Positions 35,423-48,282 of a stretch of 64,000 nucleotides of DNA are shown here, in pieces; position 1 is the first letter of the stretch, and every line of letters starts with the position of its first letter. This stretch comes from Pontederia crassipes (Eukaryota; Streptophyta; Magnoliopsida; Commelinales; Pontederiaceae): the NCBI GenBank assembly GCA_030549335.1, contig CM060187.1:59044203-59108202 (forward strand), written 5' to 3'. Both the position numbers and the translations under genes were made by a program. The notes beneath the pieces are model-generated. The model had not been told where the DNA came from. It did no database searches and saw only the letters and a program-made list of their open reading frames with translations.

Positions 35423-37560
35423 AAGTCGGAAAATAATTCTTGCATGATCTGCAAAACGACGTCCAGTTATTAATGCGATAAAAAAATAACAAACCTAAAA
35501 TGATAAAAAGCGATAATTTTTTTATCCTGTGTAAGAACTGTTGCTTACATAGTTACACGCATATGCATAAAAGTTAAAAAGTGACTCACTTTTCGGATCG
35601 ATCAGCGTACAAAGTGAAAAATGAAAAATGAATTCTTTCATTCTTATCATAAAAACAGTAAATCTTGGGACATCATGGGAGGAGGGCGATCGAACAGGTC
35701 AGGACGAATCCAAGGTTTCCGACAGTTGACTTCTACAGTTGAACGCTCGACTTTACCATCTCTCTCAACTATTACGAGAGACGTTTCCTCGTCAAACCGA
35801 ATAATTACTAAATACTTACTAATTAATTTTTTTTGGGTGAAAACATTAATACATTAGGCAACATTCCCTTGTTACATTAGATAACATTAATACATTGACT
35901 ACAGTTTTTTTATATTTCACTATTTTGACTAATAAGACGAGTTTGGCTCTCTTAATTTTTTTAATGTGTAGCACGATAACTTAGTTTCAAGATTTTATAG
36001 GCAGTGTTGTATTATTTATTTATTAACACATCAGTATTCAGTTTATAAAATAAATTATAAATAATTTTTATCAATAAAAATTACAAATTATTTACTCTTA
36101 ATAATTTTAAAATGTTTTATTAATTAGTTAAAATATTTTGCTTACTATTATAGTACAATAACATTATAAAAATATTCATATTAATTGACCGAATTGATCT
36201 AAAACATTATATTAATTATATTTATTTTATTATAATATTAATTAAATAAAATTAATGTAAAATCTTATGTATAATATTAATTTTATTATAATAGAATTTT
36301 ATTAATTAAAATGTTCAATTATTTTTATACAAAAAATTATTATATTTATTATTAAGATTTACGTAAATTTTAAATAATATAATATTTTTATTTACTATAA
36401 TTTTATATCTCTAAAATAATAAATTATATTTTTAATTCTTATTTTTTATTCTAACACCTACTAAAATTTTTATATTAAATCAATTTTTATAAATTTTCAT
36501 TGTTATATTTTTCATTCAAACACTCATTATTTTTTCATCTAATCGATCAGTTTTCGGTAACTAAACGAAAACTTACACTTTTGATCCAAACATAATCATA
36601 GAGTTCATTTAACTTCCATTGTTACAGAGCTCCAAAGTGTAGCAAAATTAACTAACACGTCAAGGTGGGTCCTAAAACTTCTCGATGTCATATTGGAGCA
36701 TAAACTACAGAAAATGAAAAGCTGTTCGCCCCCACTCGTGTGCATCTCTCTCTCTCTCGTTTGCTTATTGTTGCCTTTTCCGAGTGAAAAGGAGCGAAGA
36801 TGCGGTAAAATTTGTAAGCATACAACCGAACAAAACAAGCAATAACATGCCGCTCATATGTTCAATCAATCAGACATAATAATGCGAAGGCCCGGGAATT
36901 ATCACTCTGTTAAATCAACTTCTCAATAAACGACATATACTTTATTGTAGTTTTCTTATCCTAACAAGTGTTTTATAATATTATTCTGACACATGATAGC
37001 CTTCAATTTCATGATTTGAAAATTTTCACAACAAAAGGGTAAAGTTAAAAAGGAAAAAAAGTAGGAAAAAGGGGGTATTTACCAATCTTATTATCTTAAG
37101 AACCAATATAAGATTATACGATAAAAGTCCGCGGAAAACTTGTCGAAAATTCAATTTTCATGTTCTCATATCAACATATATGATCGAAGAGATATTTTCT
37201 CTCTGTGCCAAGACATAAATCTTGCACTTCCTCGAATGGAAAGCTTGCATTTTTCTGCGAAGTGTTCGGTTCAAATTAAAGTTATCGCAAATTTATAGTA
37301 CTAAAATGAACTTTTACGAAATTAGTAAGTCCTTCACCTAAGTGTTAAAATGTCTCAAATTCAGATATTTTTTTAAATACAATTACTAAAGTTAGTATTT
37401 ATTTTCCATACGTCCTGACATATTATGTAATTTAAAATACAAAATACAAATGAACAAATTACTGTTATTAAAGAATAAATGCGAAAGTTGTGACCTTTTG
37501 CGCAGTAGTTAACTTCTGAATAAAGAAAAAGAAAAAAAGGAAAAAGGAAGAGCCCATAAA
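35162..37560. other. AT-rich intergenic region, no gene seen
   Basis: An AT microsatellite abuts the end of the long-TIR element (35161-35186) and an AAT run lies at about 35387-35417. No gene or clear mobile element was identified; a small CT run occurs near 36748-36757. Confidence 0.55.
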
Positions 37561-37570
37561 TATTTACTTC
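37555..37570 (+). promoter_or_regulatory. Possible TATA box of the 37713 gene
   Basis: CATAAATATTTAC lies about 150 bases before the start codon, at the point where AT-rich intergenic DNA changes to GC-rich transcribed-looking sequence. Assigned by position and composition only. Confidence 0.3.
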
Positions 37571-37712
37571 CCCACGTACACGCCTTCCATTTCGGCCCTC
37601 GCCTCAACGTCAACTCCTTCCACCTGCTCCTCTGCGTCTGTAACGCTTCCGGCCGCGGTTACACTCCGACGACTCCCATTGCAAACGGCGAGGGGGAAGC
37701 CGTTCTCGCGAT

Positions 37713-38966
37713 ATGATGAAGCCGGCCGGCCTCCTGGTGGGGAGTAGCCCCGGCAGGGACAGGCCCCCGCGGCCGCCGGGCCTCCTGGTCGGGAGTAGCC
37801 CCGGCAGGGACAGGCTCCCGCGGCCGCCGGGCCTCGGTTGCCGGTTTCTCGGCGGCAGGTGGAGGAGCAGCCGGAACTCCGCCCGAGCCAGCCCCATGTT
37901 CGTCTCACGCAGCAGGAGCGGCGGCCGCTCTTCGGCGGCTGCGACGGCGGCGCGAGCGACGGCCGGAGGGGAGCCCTCGTCTCCTAAGGTCACATGCATT
38001 GGCCAGGTCCGGATTCGGGGCAAGAAGACGGCTTCTTCTTCGTCTTCTTCGGGGTCGGCGGCAGCTGGGGCATCGAAGATAAAGAGGTCGGCTTCGTCAA
38101 AGAGGACGGGCCGCAGGGAGGCGTGGCTGATGCCGTGCCGGTGCCTGCACGAGGCTTGGTTATGCGGCCTTTTCCGGGCTGGAAGGAACAAGGACAAGGA
38201 AGGCGGCGGAGACGGCGGAGGAGGAAGAATCCGGCGGTCGAGGTGGCGGAGGTGGGCGTGGTTTGGCGTCCGAAGCAGACGACGTAGCGAAAGCGGAGGT
38301 TCCAGAGGCGGTTGCTGCTGGAAGCGGAGGCCGGAACCACAGAGACCGGCACAGCAGCCGGAGCTGGTGATCTTAAGAGGAAGAGGGACGAGCGTGGACG
38401 AACGCACGGAGGAAGACCAAGTGAACGAAAAGGAGGAGGCGGAGCCGGAGGCGGAGACGGAGGCGGAGACGACAGACTTCGTGTCGTCGGGCACGGCGAC
38501 GCCTCCGAAGAACGCGCTGCTACTAATGAGGTGCCGATCGGCGCCGCACAACCGCGCGTCCGCGCTGGCCACCGCTCGCTTCGCCGTCTCCCCTCTCCCG
38601 GCGTTCGTGCCGCCCGCAGCGGAGCCACGTGTGGACGAGGACGCTATCGACAAAGCCGAGGAGGTGGAGGACGAGATGGAGAATGAGGAGATAAAGAGGA
38701 AGTCGAGCAATGTGAGTTTGGGCAGCGAAGCAGAGGCAGCAGCGAAGGCAACTACGAACACTGCGGAGGAGCCGGCGGCGGAGGAGGAAGAGGATGAGGA
38801 GGAGGAGGAAATGAGATCCGAATCGCAGCGGCCGCTGGCGCTGACGAGGAGCAAGTCGGAGCCGGCTAGGAGCTCTCCGTCGGCGCCGGAGACCGCCACG
38901 GCGTCGGCGTACTGTTTCTGGAACGGCACCGGTAGGCGGCGCAGCTTGGGCCCGCTTCCTGAGTAG
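37713..38966 (+). CDS. Plant-specific protein of unknown function (SPKVTCIGQVR / NALLLMRCRSAP family)
   Basis: Single-exon frame of 417 residues. It has three motifs that I recall in a family of uncharacterised land-plant proteins: SPKVTCIGQVR at 90-100, PPKNALLLMRCRSAP at 264-278 and LTRSKSEPAR at 377-386. Between them lie basic, Ser/Arg-rich and strongly acidic low-complexity stretches (Glu-rich 309-331 and 352-367). There is no signal peptide, membrane segment or enzyme signature, so it is probably soluble and partly disordered. The N-terminus contains two copies of a 16-residue unit with RPPGLLVGSSPGRDR (about 6-36), a 48-base tandem duplication. Two Met codons are adjacent at the start. 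A longer open frame on the opposite strand (37610-38974) has no family features. Function unknown. Confidence 0.85.
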   Translation: MMKPAGLLVGSSPGRDRPPRPPGLLVGSSPGRDRLPRPPGLGCRFLGGRWRSSRNSARASPMFVSRSRSGGRSSAAATAARATAGGEPSSPKVTCIGQVRIRGKKTASSSSSSGSAAAGASKIKRSASSKRTGRREAWLMPCRCLHEAWLCGLFRAGRNKDKEGGGDGGGGRIRRSRWRRWAWFGVRSRRRSESGGSRGGCCWKRRPEPQRPAQQPELVILRGRGTSVDERTEEDQVNEKEEAEPEAETEAETTDFVSSGTATPPKNALLLMRCRSAPHNRASALATARFAVSPLPAFVPPAAEPRVDEDAIDKAEEVEDEMENEEIKRKSSNVSLGSEAEAAAKATTNTAEEPAAEEEEDEEEEEMRSESQRPLALTRSKSEPARSSPSAPETATASAYCFWNGTGRRRSLGPLPE

Positions 38967-39916
38967 TGGCCCATTACAACTCTCCGATGCCTCGTAACAT
39001 TTTGAGTCCATTAGATCGACCGTTTTTTGTGTTTTGGTGCTTGCTACGAATTGCAAAATGTATTTTTGTGCTTCACCGAAAATATTATATATATACATAT
39101 ATATTATATATATATATATATATATATTATGATCTTGAAAACTCCATATTTTTTTAATTGTCTCGACTGAAGTAAAAAAATAAATAGATATTTTCTTATT
39201 TTAACTGACGTCTAAAGTGCAAATTATTTACATCAACTTGCATCTCCTAATTACTTGCGTTTGTAGGAATTAAGAAGGGAAATTAATTTGATTTTATGAG
39301 ATTCATGGTTACAAGTGTCAAACTAATGTGTAAATATTTTGAATTATTTCATGTATTACAAATCAAAATAACTTTTTTTCATTAAATATCTATTTTCTTA
39401 AAATAAAATTTTAATAAAAGTCTATGTTTAATTTATTAAATCTATTATACTAATATTTTCTTACTCGAATATTTTTTAAACCAAACAATCATAATTTAAT
39501 AAAATGATAATAAATAACAGAGGCGTGCAACCTATTGTAAATAAGAAAAATAATTAATATTTAAAGATATTTTTAAAATGATTTTTAAATTAAATTTGTA
39601 GATGCTAAATTGCTAATCACTATTTTCCATCTATTGCTCAAAACGCCGACTAGAAAAGTTTTAACAAGAACTATTAAATCTTTTTTTATCTAACGAATAT
39701 ATATATATATATATATATTTTGAATACCAGCTCCCAATTATGATGAATGGTGAAACTACTAATTAAACTTTTTATCAATCATTTATCATAAATTAAATGA
39801 TAATGAGTAGACGTCTAATGGTGCTATTTCTTGAAAGACGTATCACAATAAATTTTTTATGATAATAACAAAAAGATCTATATATTTATGGGATGTCCTA
39901 ACAAAAGGATTTAGGG

Positions 39917-39967
<51 letters not shown>

Positions 39968-42429
39968 CGAAAGGGGTAGTTTAAATTAATAACTTATTAC
40001 TGTATGAGTCGAAGAGTGCACCATTATAATTACTCTGATCAAAATTATTAATTGGGTCATAGTAAAGTTGAGTCTTATTAGTAACCTCGAGTTCCAATAT
40101 TGAAGTTAACATGTTGGATAAAAAATAAATCATTACTACTATATTTTTTCGACTGACAATAAAAGACTTCTAGTAGATTCGGATAGACGTAAAGAAATTC
40201 GATTAGCTTATTTTATTATCATAATATACGAACGATCTTAAAATGACTATCGCTATTATTATCAATATCATATTCATCTTTCTAAAAATTCATAGTTTGT
40301 GTTGCCTGCACATCCATTGTATAAATAATAAATAATAATAATGAGGAGGTGGTGGTGGGGTGACGTCTTCCTGCGTGGTGCAGCAGCCGATCACACGGTG
40401 CCTGTCTTCCGTTCCTCGAGATCTCTTTCCATTTTACTTATGACCACGACGAGCTCTTTTTTTATTCTTTTTTTTTACCAGCAGGTCTCGCGGTTGAAAT
40501 TTCACTTCTAACCTTTCTGCATTTTCAAATTAGTCCAACTCTTTTTTATTTTCTGAAACAAATGTACCATTCAATTTAAAATTTAGAATAAACCATAATA
40601 TACCTTTATTATATTAGAAAAAAATAATTACGAAGTTTTTAATACCCCTCAAATTTCTTCTTAAACGACCTGTGGTAGAACTATATATCTATCTATATAT
40701 ATAATGCCATTTTATATAATTGTAATTCGAGAACAATAAAAAGGTAGAAAAATTAGAAGGTACAGCCTAGATTTTTCGCTGAAATTTACTCAAATAGCTC
40801 CTAGGTACTTGGCTAGTTAGAGTTTTAGGTTTTTTTTTTTAAAAAATGAGACTGAATCTTTATACTAGATCAGTGCCCACCTTTGTAGCTAAAAAAATAA
40901 AATCACATGAGGTTTAGATGCAAGTTTGACGTCTGACCGAATGATTTTAACAACGCATTGAAACTTGACTACATTAATCGCCTTAAGTTTTCATTGTTTT
41001 GAAAAACAAACTCCTAAAAATAAATATTTAGACGAGGTATAACACTAAACGCACAAACTTTTCAGTAAAAAAAATCTCAAAAGTTAGATTTCACCTTATT
41101 TTTTTTAGCAACATATATAGAAATCAGTAAAACTATTTCAAGCAATGCCAATTGGAAAATAAAAAAATAATCATGGACATGCATCCAGAACCAGAAGTGA
41201 CCATACCTCCTCAATAGGAACAAACAGGTAGAAGATGTATCTGAAGCATAATAATAATTAGTAGGAAGCCATGCCCGCACAGTTGGATCTGTCTGCTTTC
41301 AGGCTACACCAGTGTGCAGAAGCTGTGACTGATGTGTTCCTAACAGCTCGAAATGACGCATGCGAAGGTTGAGGAATTAAAGCAGAGCTGTTGCAAGATC
41401 CATCGTCAAGGAGACAAATGCATGTTAGTAGAATAATGTTTCATGCACTACTTGCTGCCCTCAGGCACACGTATATAGTACATACTGACACGCACACATG
41501 CACCCATCAGTTCTGAAGGGAAATAATACATGCACTTTCCTCGGGTTAGAGCATGTATAGAACGTTTATTTTTTTATCATACAATTATTTTAATTATTAT
41601 AGTTTGTGATTAAATTGATTATATACTAAATGAAATAATATAAATTTATTTGAATAATTTGATAATAAAAGTATATCATTTGTTTGATCATGATCATCGA
41701 TGATCTTAATTTTAATCATATTATTAATTTAATAAATAAAATGTTCTATTTTAGGTCAAATTTTCTACCTGTATATTTACCTGAAAACATCCCGACCAAA
41801 AATTTGTCATGATGTTTATATCTGGATCAAAATAGAATAAAATAAAATAAAAATGAGAGGGACTTATTTAAATGATTCAAAGGATCATCTTTATTCAACA
41901 AATTTTCAAGGAGTTTTTGGCTTTTATTCATCTATTTATTCACCCATCTAAATAAAATGTTTGTCGTGCATGTGTAAATTGCATGACAATAATTAAGGCG
42001 CATATTGAAAATTTGATCCGTATCATACAAACAAATTTAATTATTCAAATATCTCTTTATTTTAATTTAGCCTCCATTTGTAATCGGAAAACAAACTTAG
42101 ACATTTATCAGTAGGGCTTAAGAGTTAATAGGGAAAAAATATAAGAAAAAACTTTTCGAAAAAGAGATACATGAAAACTATTTAGCTTAAGATGATTGGC
42201 TTCAGGATCGTACACTAACTTTGGATTTGGAAATAAAACTATTCATGACAATGCAACAAGCGATATAATGTAGGCACAAAGATATTGTTTGTCATTAAGC
42301 ATGAAGCGATGTAAAGTAGGCACAAAAATATTGTTCGTCATTAAGCATCACGCAATACAAGGTATGCAAACAAGCATTGCATGTCGTATATGCACACAGG
42401 AAATACAAAGTAGGTAGACAAGGAGTTTC
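38967..42429. other. AT-rich intergenic region, no gene seen
   Basis: Alternating AT runs occur at about 39085-39130, 39702-39718 and 39918-39964. An isolated GC-richer patch at about 40342-40440 contains GGTGACGTC and might be an old promoter or repeat fragment; no gene adjoins it. The end nearest 42430 is downstream of the CNR8 stop codon. Confidence 0.5.
39918..39964. repeat. (AT)n microsatellite
   Basis: About 47 bases of alternating AT in intergenic DNA. Confidence 0.95.
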
Positions 42430-45049
42430 TCAGTTGGGACGTTCCATGGTCTGCTCCATTGGGGGCATCATGACTAAGATGGGCTGGCCATTGAACCCCG
42501 GGTGAGGTAGGCGACGACGCAGCTCGCGACCTTCTTGGCACAGTGAGCAGAGGTGACAAAAGTAGTGCGTAGTGAAGTCACAGACTACTTCCAAATTCTC
42601 GCGCTTCACTTCATCCTCCACAACACTTCCACATAAACCGCATGATCTGGTAAATGCCTCGAAGCTACCCTGGTAGAGGGACGAAGGGTGCATTAATGTC
42701 TCATGTTCCCAAATAAAAAGAAGGGAAAGAAAAAAGTCAGAAGTCATGCCAACAATTTCTAATATAATGCAGATAGCTACGTACTAGGGAAACATTGTAT
42801 ATCAAAACAAAATGTGAACCTGATAGTTAGAGCCAATTAAAATCCTTGTGAAGGTAGCATGAAGATGAAAATAATACGCAAAGACCATGAAGCAATTGAT
42901 AATGTCCCCAGCAAACGAAAAAGGAAAATATGATTAATTAGAAAGAAGACCTTAAAAGTTGAAAGTTCAAATTTTTTTTTTGTCTCAACACAATCGTGAA
43001 AAGCCATAAATTAAGGCTGAAGAAAGTACACCTTTCTTCAAGGCTAAATAAGGCACTTACTTCAAGATTGAACCTGCGACGAATGGCAGTACGGGTAGGA
43101 TGTGAGAACCAAGGTGCTAAGCAGTTTGAACCAAAGAGGAAATTTCCAAGCATATAGAGACCAGCATAAGGCATGCAATTATTTGCGAAGGATCCAGGAC
43201 CAGCTCCAAGCCTTTCTGCATTACTCCCAAACAAGACACAGGGAGCAAAGGTACCCAAAAGACCTGAATATTTGTGCAATGGTTAGTGCATGAGAGCTTT
43301 AAGAAACATGTACAATATTGGTTAAAACAAAGTTATAGTGGAATAACAAAATGTGTATATTTTTTCAGAAGCAAAATATCAACCACTGAGTGGCATAAAC
43401 GTTTTTAATGGCAAATAGTAAGAATGAAGATATGAAGTTCAAGATTATATAACCTAATAACACAAAATCTTGCAGGTGTGAGCCAGGAGGTAAGTTGCAA
43501 AGAAGCAAGCTTATCTCCACACATCAAGACACAAATCAATATCACATCCCAGTTTGGCAAGGCAGCTGCCTTGCCAGGTGTTTCCTGTGGGTGAGGAAAC
43601 GCTGCAAGGCAGCATGTTGAGCACCTGCCAAACAGGGAATAAACCTAGCCACTCTCATGAGGTGCCAAGATATTCTAACTTCTAAGAAAGTCTTAGGTAC
43701 CAGGCATCAACATCGAAATGTATGGTGCAAACAGAGATTGCATTCTGCAAAAGTTTCACAAAGGGAATTCAATTAAACATGACATACCTTGGACATAAAT
43801 TGAAGCTACACAGAGAATAAAAAAATTGGCATAAACTAATAACGAAAAGTACAAATTTCAATGGGCTGATTTGCTTACAGTTTGTTCTAAATCAAGAACC
43901 TTTACGGGCAGAAGAATGTTACTAAACAATTGTAGCTACAGATATCTCTGAGATAAAAAAAAATATTCATAATTTATCACTCTAACATTTCTGAAATCTC
44001 TTATTAAAATGGTTGAGAATCCTCTTACACAAAGAGAAGTAACCCTGAGGATGCAAAGTTCTCTGCCACTACGGAAGCAGAGGAAGGGAGACTATTTATG
44101 GAGGTCAGCTCCTTTTGCAACAAGGGTATTTTAGTTGCTCAATCCGGCAACTTCTCAATTATCAGAAATAAACTTCAAAATTGCACCAATCTCCCTTCTA
44201 GGTCCTAGACTCAATCCGAGGAAAGAGGAAAGGTTTCAAGTCGTTTTGAACCTTTACATATTACAGATCTGATCCCTATCACTGCAGGCTTCATCCAATG
44301 ATTGAAGGTGGAACTATAGTACTTTGTCAACGTCCTATTTATGATTATATGGCGTTCAATGGTTTACTCTTTGTCAATTGCCGAAGGAACGTTATTGACA
44401 TAGGAATTTGTGTTCGGATACTCTCTTAGGAAGAAAAGGACAAAACAATGTATTCAATTGTGTTCCAGAATTGTGAGATTCCACTGCGAATGCTCTTGTT
44501 CTAATGATAAATTATAACAATTTGTTGCAGAAAGATTAATTTTGTTACTACTTTACCAGTTCGGGTAATGTACCCGATTGGCGTCGTATGATCCACGTAG
44601 TCGACCCACCTTGTTGTTGTTTACCAGTTCGATCATACGAATTTTTGCCCACACACATAGAAAGCAACAAAATCATAGCAATCCGACTATAAAACCCTAC
44701 AATCGAAGGGATCTAACAGAAGGAATCGAGGAACATCTCCAACAAATTAGAACTTTAGAAGGCAGAATTAGGACGCACAAACTTCGAAGTCGCTGCTGCA
44801 GAACTCGTCGTTGCGGCCGAGGCAGGAGAAGAGGCCGGAATCCCAGTGGTTCCTGCGAACTGGAGAGCCGAGGACGCTCCCATGGGTAAGGGGGAGCCCG
44901 TCGACCGTCCACGCCGCGGGAACCTTTCCGGGGGCCATCGGCGCCACCGTCGGCGGCGGAGGAGGCGGGGTTTTCTCAACGGTTGCCGGGGCGTGCTCGA
45001 GGCCGTCAAGATGCTTCATGAGAGGGCTCGATTCCTCCGGATTTGCCAT
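42430..45049 (-). CDS. CNR8: PLAC8 family protein, cell number regulator 8-like
   Basis: Three exons join in frame: 45049-44779 (271 nt), 43263-43061 (203 nt) and 42669-42430 (240 nt), giving 237 residues. The start MANPEESSPL is the conserved family start; an upstream in-frame Met exists but its sequence is not family-like. A Pro-rich N-terminus leads into GKVPAAWTVDGLPL and GLFSCLGRNDEFCSSDFEVC. The Cys-rich PLAC8 core follows: LLGTFAPCVLFGSNAERLG, a hydrophobic stretch YAGLYMLGNFLFGSNCLAPW, then a second Cys cluster CGLCGSVVEDE and CHLCSLCQEGRELRRR. The tail HPGFNG...VMMPPMEQTM is typical of CNR8. Relatives are membrane-associated and linked to organ size or metal transport; the exact role of CNR8 is not clear. 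Intron 1 (about 1.5 kb) holds a short hairpin MITE candidate and a 56-bp SINE-like remnant. Confidence 0.95.
43547..43638. mobile_element. Short hairpin MITE candidate in CNR8 intron 1
   Basis: About 92 bases bounded by TCCCAGTTTGGCAAGG and an inverted match ending TGCCAAACAGGGA, with inner CTGCCTTG/CAAGGCAG and GTTTCC/GGAAAC pairings. GC content is above that of the intron. No clear duplication at the ends. Confidence 0.5.
44564..44619 (+). mobile_element. (TTG)n-tailed retroposon, copy E (56-bp remnant)
   Basis: GGCGTCGTATGATCCACGTA, then GTCGACCCACC and a TTG tail, flanked by a 12-base duplication TTTACCAGTTCG (44552-44563 and 44620-44631). The stretch between CCCACC and the tail is deleted relative to copies A and D, and the first 15 bases do not match the family. 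It lies in intron 1 of CNR8. Confidence 0.75.
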
Positions 45050-47205
45050 CGTCAGGGAGGAGAGAGCGAGCAAGCGGAGGCCGCCGAGAGAACGTGCACC
45101 CCAAAGTAAGTTATGGAGAGGGAGAGAACGATGGAGAGGAGGATTCGCCACGAAGTAAACGCACAAGCCTCCGCTATCATTAAATTAAAAAAAAAAAGTC
45201 TTTAGGGTGGAGTGATTTTTTTTAAAAATATATTATTTAATTATCATTTTTTTAAAAATTAATCAGATTACATTGATGTTAATAAATGTCAATCCACCAA
45301 ATTAATTATTTTTTGAGAATTAAAAATAGTTGTACTTATCTCATTCTTTATTTCTTTTCAACAAATTTAGGATCATACCTAATTTAAATTTTTTAACCTA
45401 TATATATTATAAATATGCACGCGCAATTTCGCCGAAGCTTACTCCATCATCCTAACTTACTCCTCCTATATTAAATTGCAAAACAAATAAGATCATATGT
45501 ATTAATTAAAAAAATATTTTAAAATATAAACAATATACTTACAAATCCCAAATTAGTGAATTGCACCTCTAATAAGATAAGAAAAAAATATTCATTAATT
45601 ATTATCATAATATACTTTTTATTAGTATTTAAATAATTTTATTAAGCACATTTGATCGTGTAGAGACGGATAAAAAATAAGATCATACTATAATTTTAAA
45701 ATAAAATAGAAATCGATTATAATGAGTAATATCGTAAAATTTGTAAAAAAGTATATAAATTAACAATCTTGGTTCAGTCGGGCCGTCCATCTTAATTCGA
45801 GCCCATTCAATTACTTATTACTTATTTGGTTCGACTCGATAATAATGCTTCCAAAGGGAAAAAAATCTCTGTTTCGGTTCGATTTTTTTCACGTAAAAAA
45901 GTAAATTACAATTTTGGATATTTTTGCTTTAAACAGTATTTCAAATAAAAGGGTGACCTTGGATTTTTTTGGATGCAATCCTAATCTATGAAAATAATAT
46001 ATTTAAAATTATAGTATTAAATTAACCATGTTAAATTATTTACTTCGGATTAGGCGTGTACAAAAATACAACCAATCCGATACGAATAAAAAAAATTAAA
46101 AAAATAAAAATAAAAATTCGCACGCTGAATAAAGGTTGACCCGAAAATATTATATATGCCCATGAAACGCATTTTTATATATGATTTTTTAATATAATCA
46201 ATTAATAAGTTATCATTTTATTGTAGATATAATAATTTTTATTTATAATTTCTGTGTATAATTAATTAATAAGTTTTGTGTATAATTACATTATGAAACA
46301 TTAATTTGATAACTTAGTGTATTTTATATTTAATTATAAAATTAAATTTTCTTATGTTAGTTTAAATTTATTTTTATATATATTTAAAATATAATTATAC
46401 AAGTAGGGACTCGAAAAAACCATAAAAAATATTCATTGAAGGGTGTTTTTTTATTTTTTAAAACAAATTTAAAATTATTTTTAAATTTAAAATATCAATC
46501 CAAAAAATAACAGTTGTTTTTTTAACAACCTGGACTCGAACTACTTTCAGCACTAATTCGGATCATGCCTATTTTTTAGTTAGGAGCCTGACGATTTTCT
46601 TTATCTACGAGCACTAAATGAAATTTTTATTCAGGATCCATAATTTCAAAATAAAATTATCATAATTTTAAGGTTGGATAGACGGCTGTGGAAGTTTTTA
46701 CTTAACATGACAATTAAACAAATAGAAATGTGATTTAGGTATTATACATAAAATAATTAAGTATTTTAGCCTGCTAAACTTTTAAATATGATTTGTTCTT
46801 TGATTAAGAAATGAGAAACAGACAAAAAAATAGAAAAAAAATAAGATATGAAAATCCGAGGAAAATACATTATGCAAAGAATTATAGAAGAGGGAAAATG
46901 AAAAGATATACTGAGGAAAGGAGTAGTAAGAAACGAGAAGAAAAGAAAAAGGAAATATTGGAAAATTATTAAAAGAACTAAGACTTAAATATGCAAAACA
47001 ATTGTTATATGGAATGCTACTAAATTTGACATTAGAATACTTAATGAAGCTACCCAATTCGTCACATTGATATCATGCTCATTTAAATTGAGAAAAAAGC
47101 AATATGAAGTTTATCTTTAGGCAATATGGAATGCCTGAGTGCTACCGCCGGAAGCTAGAGCTAGGCAGCACTTGTCTGATTTTGGATTTAGCTGCTACTA
47201 ATGGG
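45050..47205. other. CNR8 upstream region and AT-rich intergenic DNA
   Basis: Bases 45050 to about 45180 are GC-richer and probably contain the CNR8 5' untranslated region and core promoter. The rest is AT-rich, with no supported gene. The minus-strand open frame at 46782-47057 is a low-complexity Phe/Ser-rich artefact. Confidence 0.5.
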
Positions 47206-47214
47206 GTATTTGTT

Positions 47215-48282
47215 GGGTAAATTATACGATAGGTCTCTCAACTTTGAGTCGCTTTTAAATTGATCCCCAACTTTGAGTCGCTTTCAAACTGGTCCCTAAA
47301 CTTCAATTTGTAGTCAGAACGTTCTTTATCTTTCATTTTCTTGCACGATTAGTCCTCATGACAGGTGATCACAAGTTTCCCGGTTGTCTTGCATACGTGA
47401 CCGCATTCTCTCTCATCCACGCCAGTTTAAGTCATCCACGTCATTATAAAAATTAAAAAAAAATGCGGCTTTCCACATCATTATAATTTTAAAAAAAAAT
47501 GGGAGACGACGAGATTCACAGAGGGGGGCGCCGGCCCCTCTCCTTTGCCCTCGCCGTCGCTGAGGGGGAAGGAGGGGGGCGGCGACCCCCCTCATCCTCC
47601 TCGCCATCGCAGAGGAAGATGAGGGGGGCTGCCGCCCCCTCCTCCCTCCGTTGCAGTCGATGGCGACCCGGTACTCCTCCACCTGGGCAAGTTGGAAGAG
47701 GGCGCAAGTCGCGTTCTCCCATGCAGCCGGGGAGCCGATGCAAAGCTCCATTACTGTCAATGCGAGATTCATGGCGGCGTTGCGTTGGGCGTCAATGGAG
47801 GAGGACTGCAGGTCATCGATATGGTCGCGCACGACGTCGTCTGATAGCTCACATGCTCGTTCTTCCTCATCGCCGTCACAAAGGAGGATGAGGGGGGCCG
47901 CCGCCCCCCTCCTTCTCCCTCAGCGACGACGAGGGCGAAGGAGGGGGGCCGTAGCCCTCCTCTATGAATCTCGCCACCGGCGAGATTTGCAAAGGGGGTG
48001 CCGGCCTCACTTTTTTTTTAATTTTTATAATGATGTGGAAGGCCGCATCTTTTTTTTATTATTTTTTTAAATTTTTATAATGACGTGGACGATTTAAACT
48101 GACGTAGATGAGAGAGGAATGTGGCCACGTATGCAAGGCAACCAAGAAACCTGTGATCATCCGTCAGGAGGACTAATCGTGCAAGAAAATAAAAGATGGG
48201 GGACGTTCTGATTACAAATTGAAGTTGGGGGACTAGTTTGAAAGCGACTCAAAGTTGAAGGACCAATCGTGTAATTTATCTC
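47215..48282. mobile_element. Pack-MULE, 1068 bp, carrying a gene fragment
   Basis: Ends GGGTAAATTA and (inverted) GAGATAAATTA are followed on both sides by CGAT.GGTC, CAACTTTGAGTCGCTTTYAA and further matched blocks, giving inverted repeats of about 250 bases. A 9-base duplication GTATTTGTT flanks it (47206-47214 and 48283-48291), as expected for Mutator-type insertion. The core holds GC-rich low-complexity blocks and a fragment of an armadillo-repeat gene. No transposase. The termini resemble those of the element at 19082-19787. Confidence 0.9.
47643..47850 (-). pseudogene. Captured fragment of an armadillo-repeat (U-box type) gene
   Basis: On the minus strand the frame reads DDLQSSSIDAQRNAAMNLAL and then GSPAAWENATCALFQLAQVE followed by EYRVAI. 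These match two separate armadillo repeats of plant U-box/ARM proteins (compare the family pattern ENAACALLRLAQVEEYRVAI, from memory). The sequence that should lie between them is missing, so this is a partial copy, probably spliced or deleted at capture. It is not a functional gene as it stands. Confidence 0.75.

Noticed and set aside
37610-38974. Long antisense open frame (454 codons) over the 37713 gene
   Set aside because: It has no family motif; the plus frame carries three conserved plant motifs. Long antisense frames are expected in such GC-rich sequence.
44578-44889. Plus-strand open frame over the first exon of CNR8
   Set aside because: Shadow of the conserved CNR8 exon on the other strand and of the SINE-like remnant.
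47499-48070. Plus-strand open frames inside the Pack-MULE
   Set aside because: They run antisense to the recognisable armadillo fragment and through GC-rich low-complexity blocks; no domain seen.
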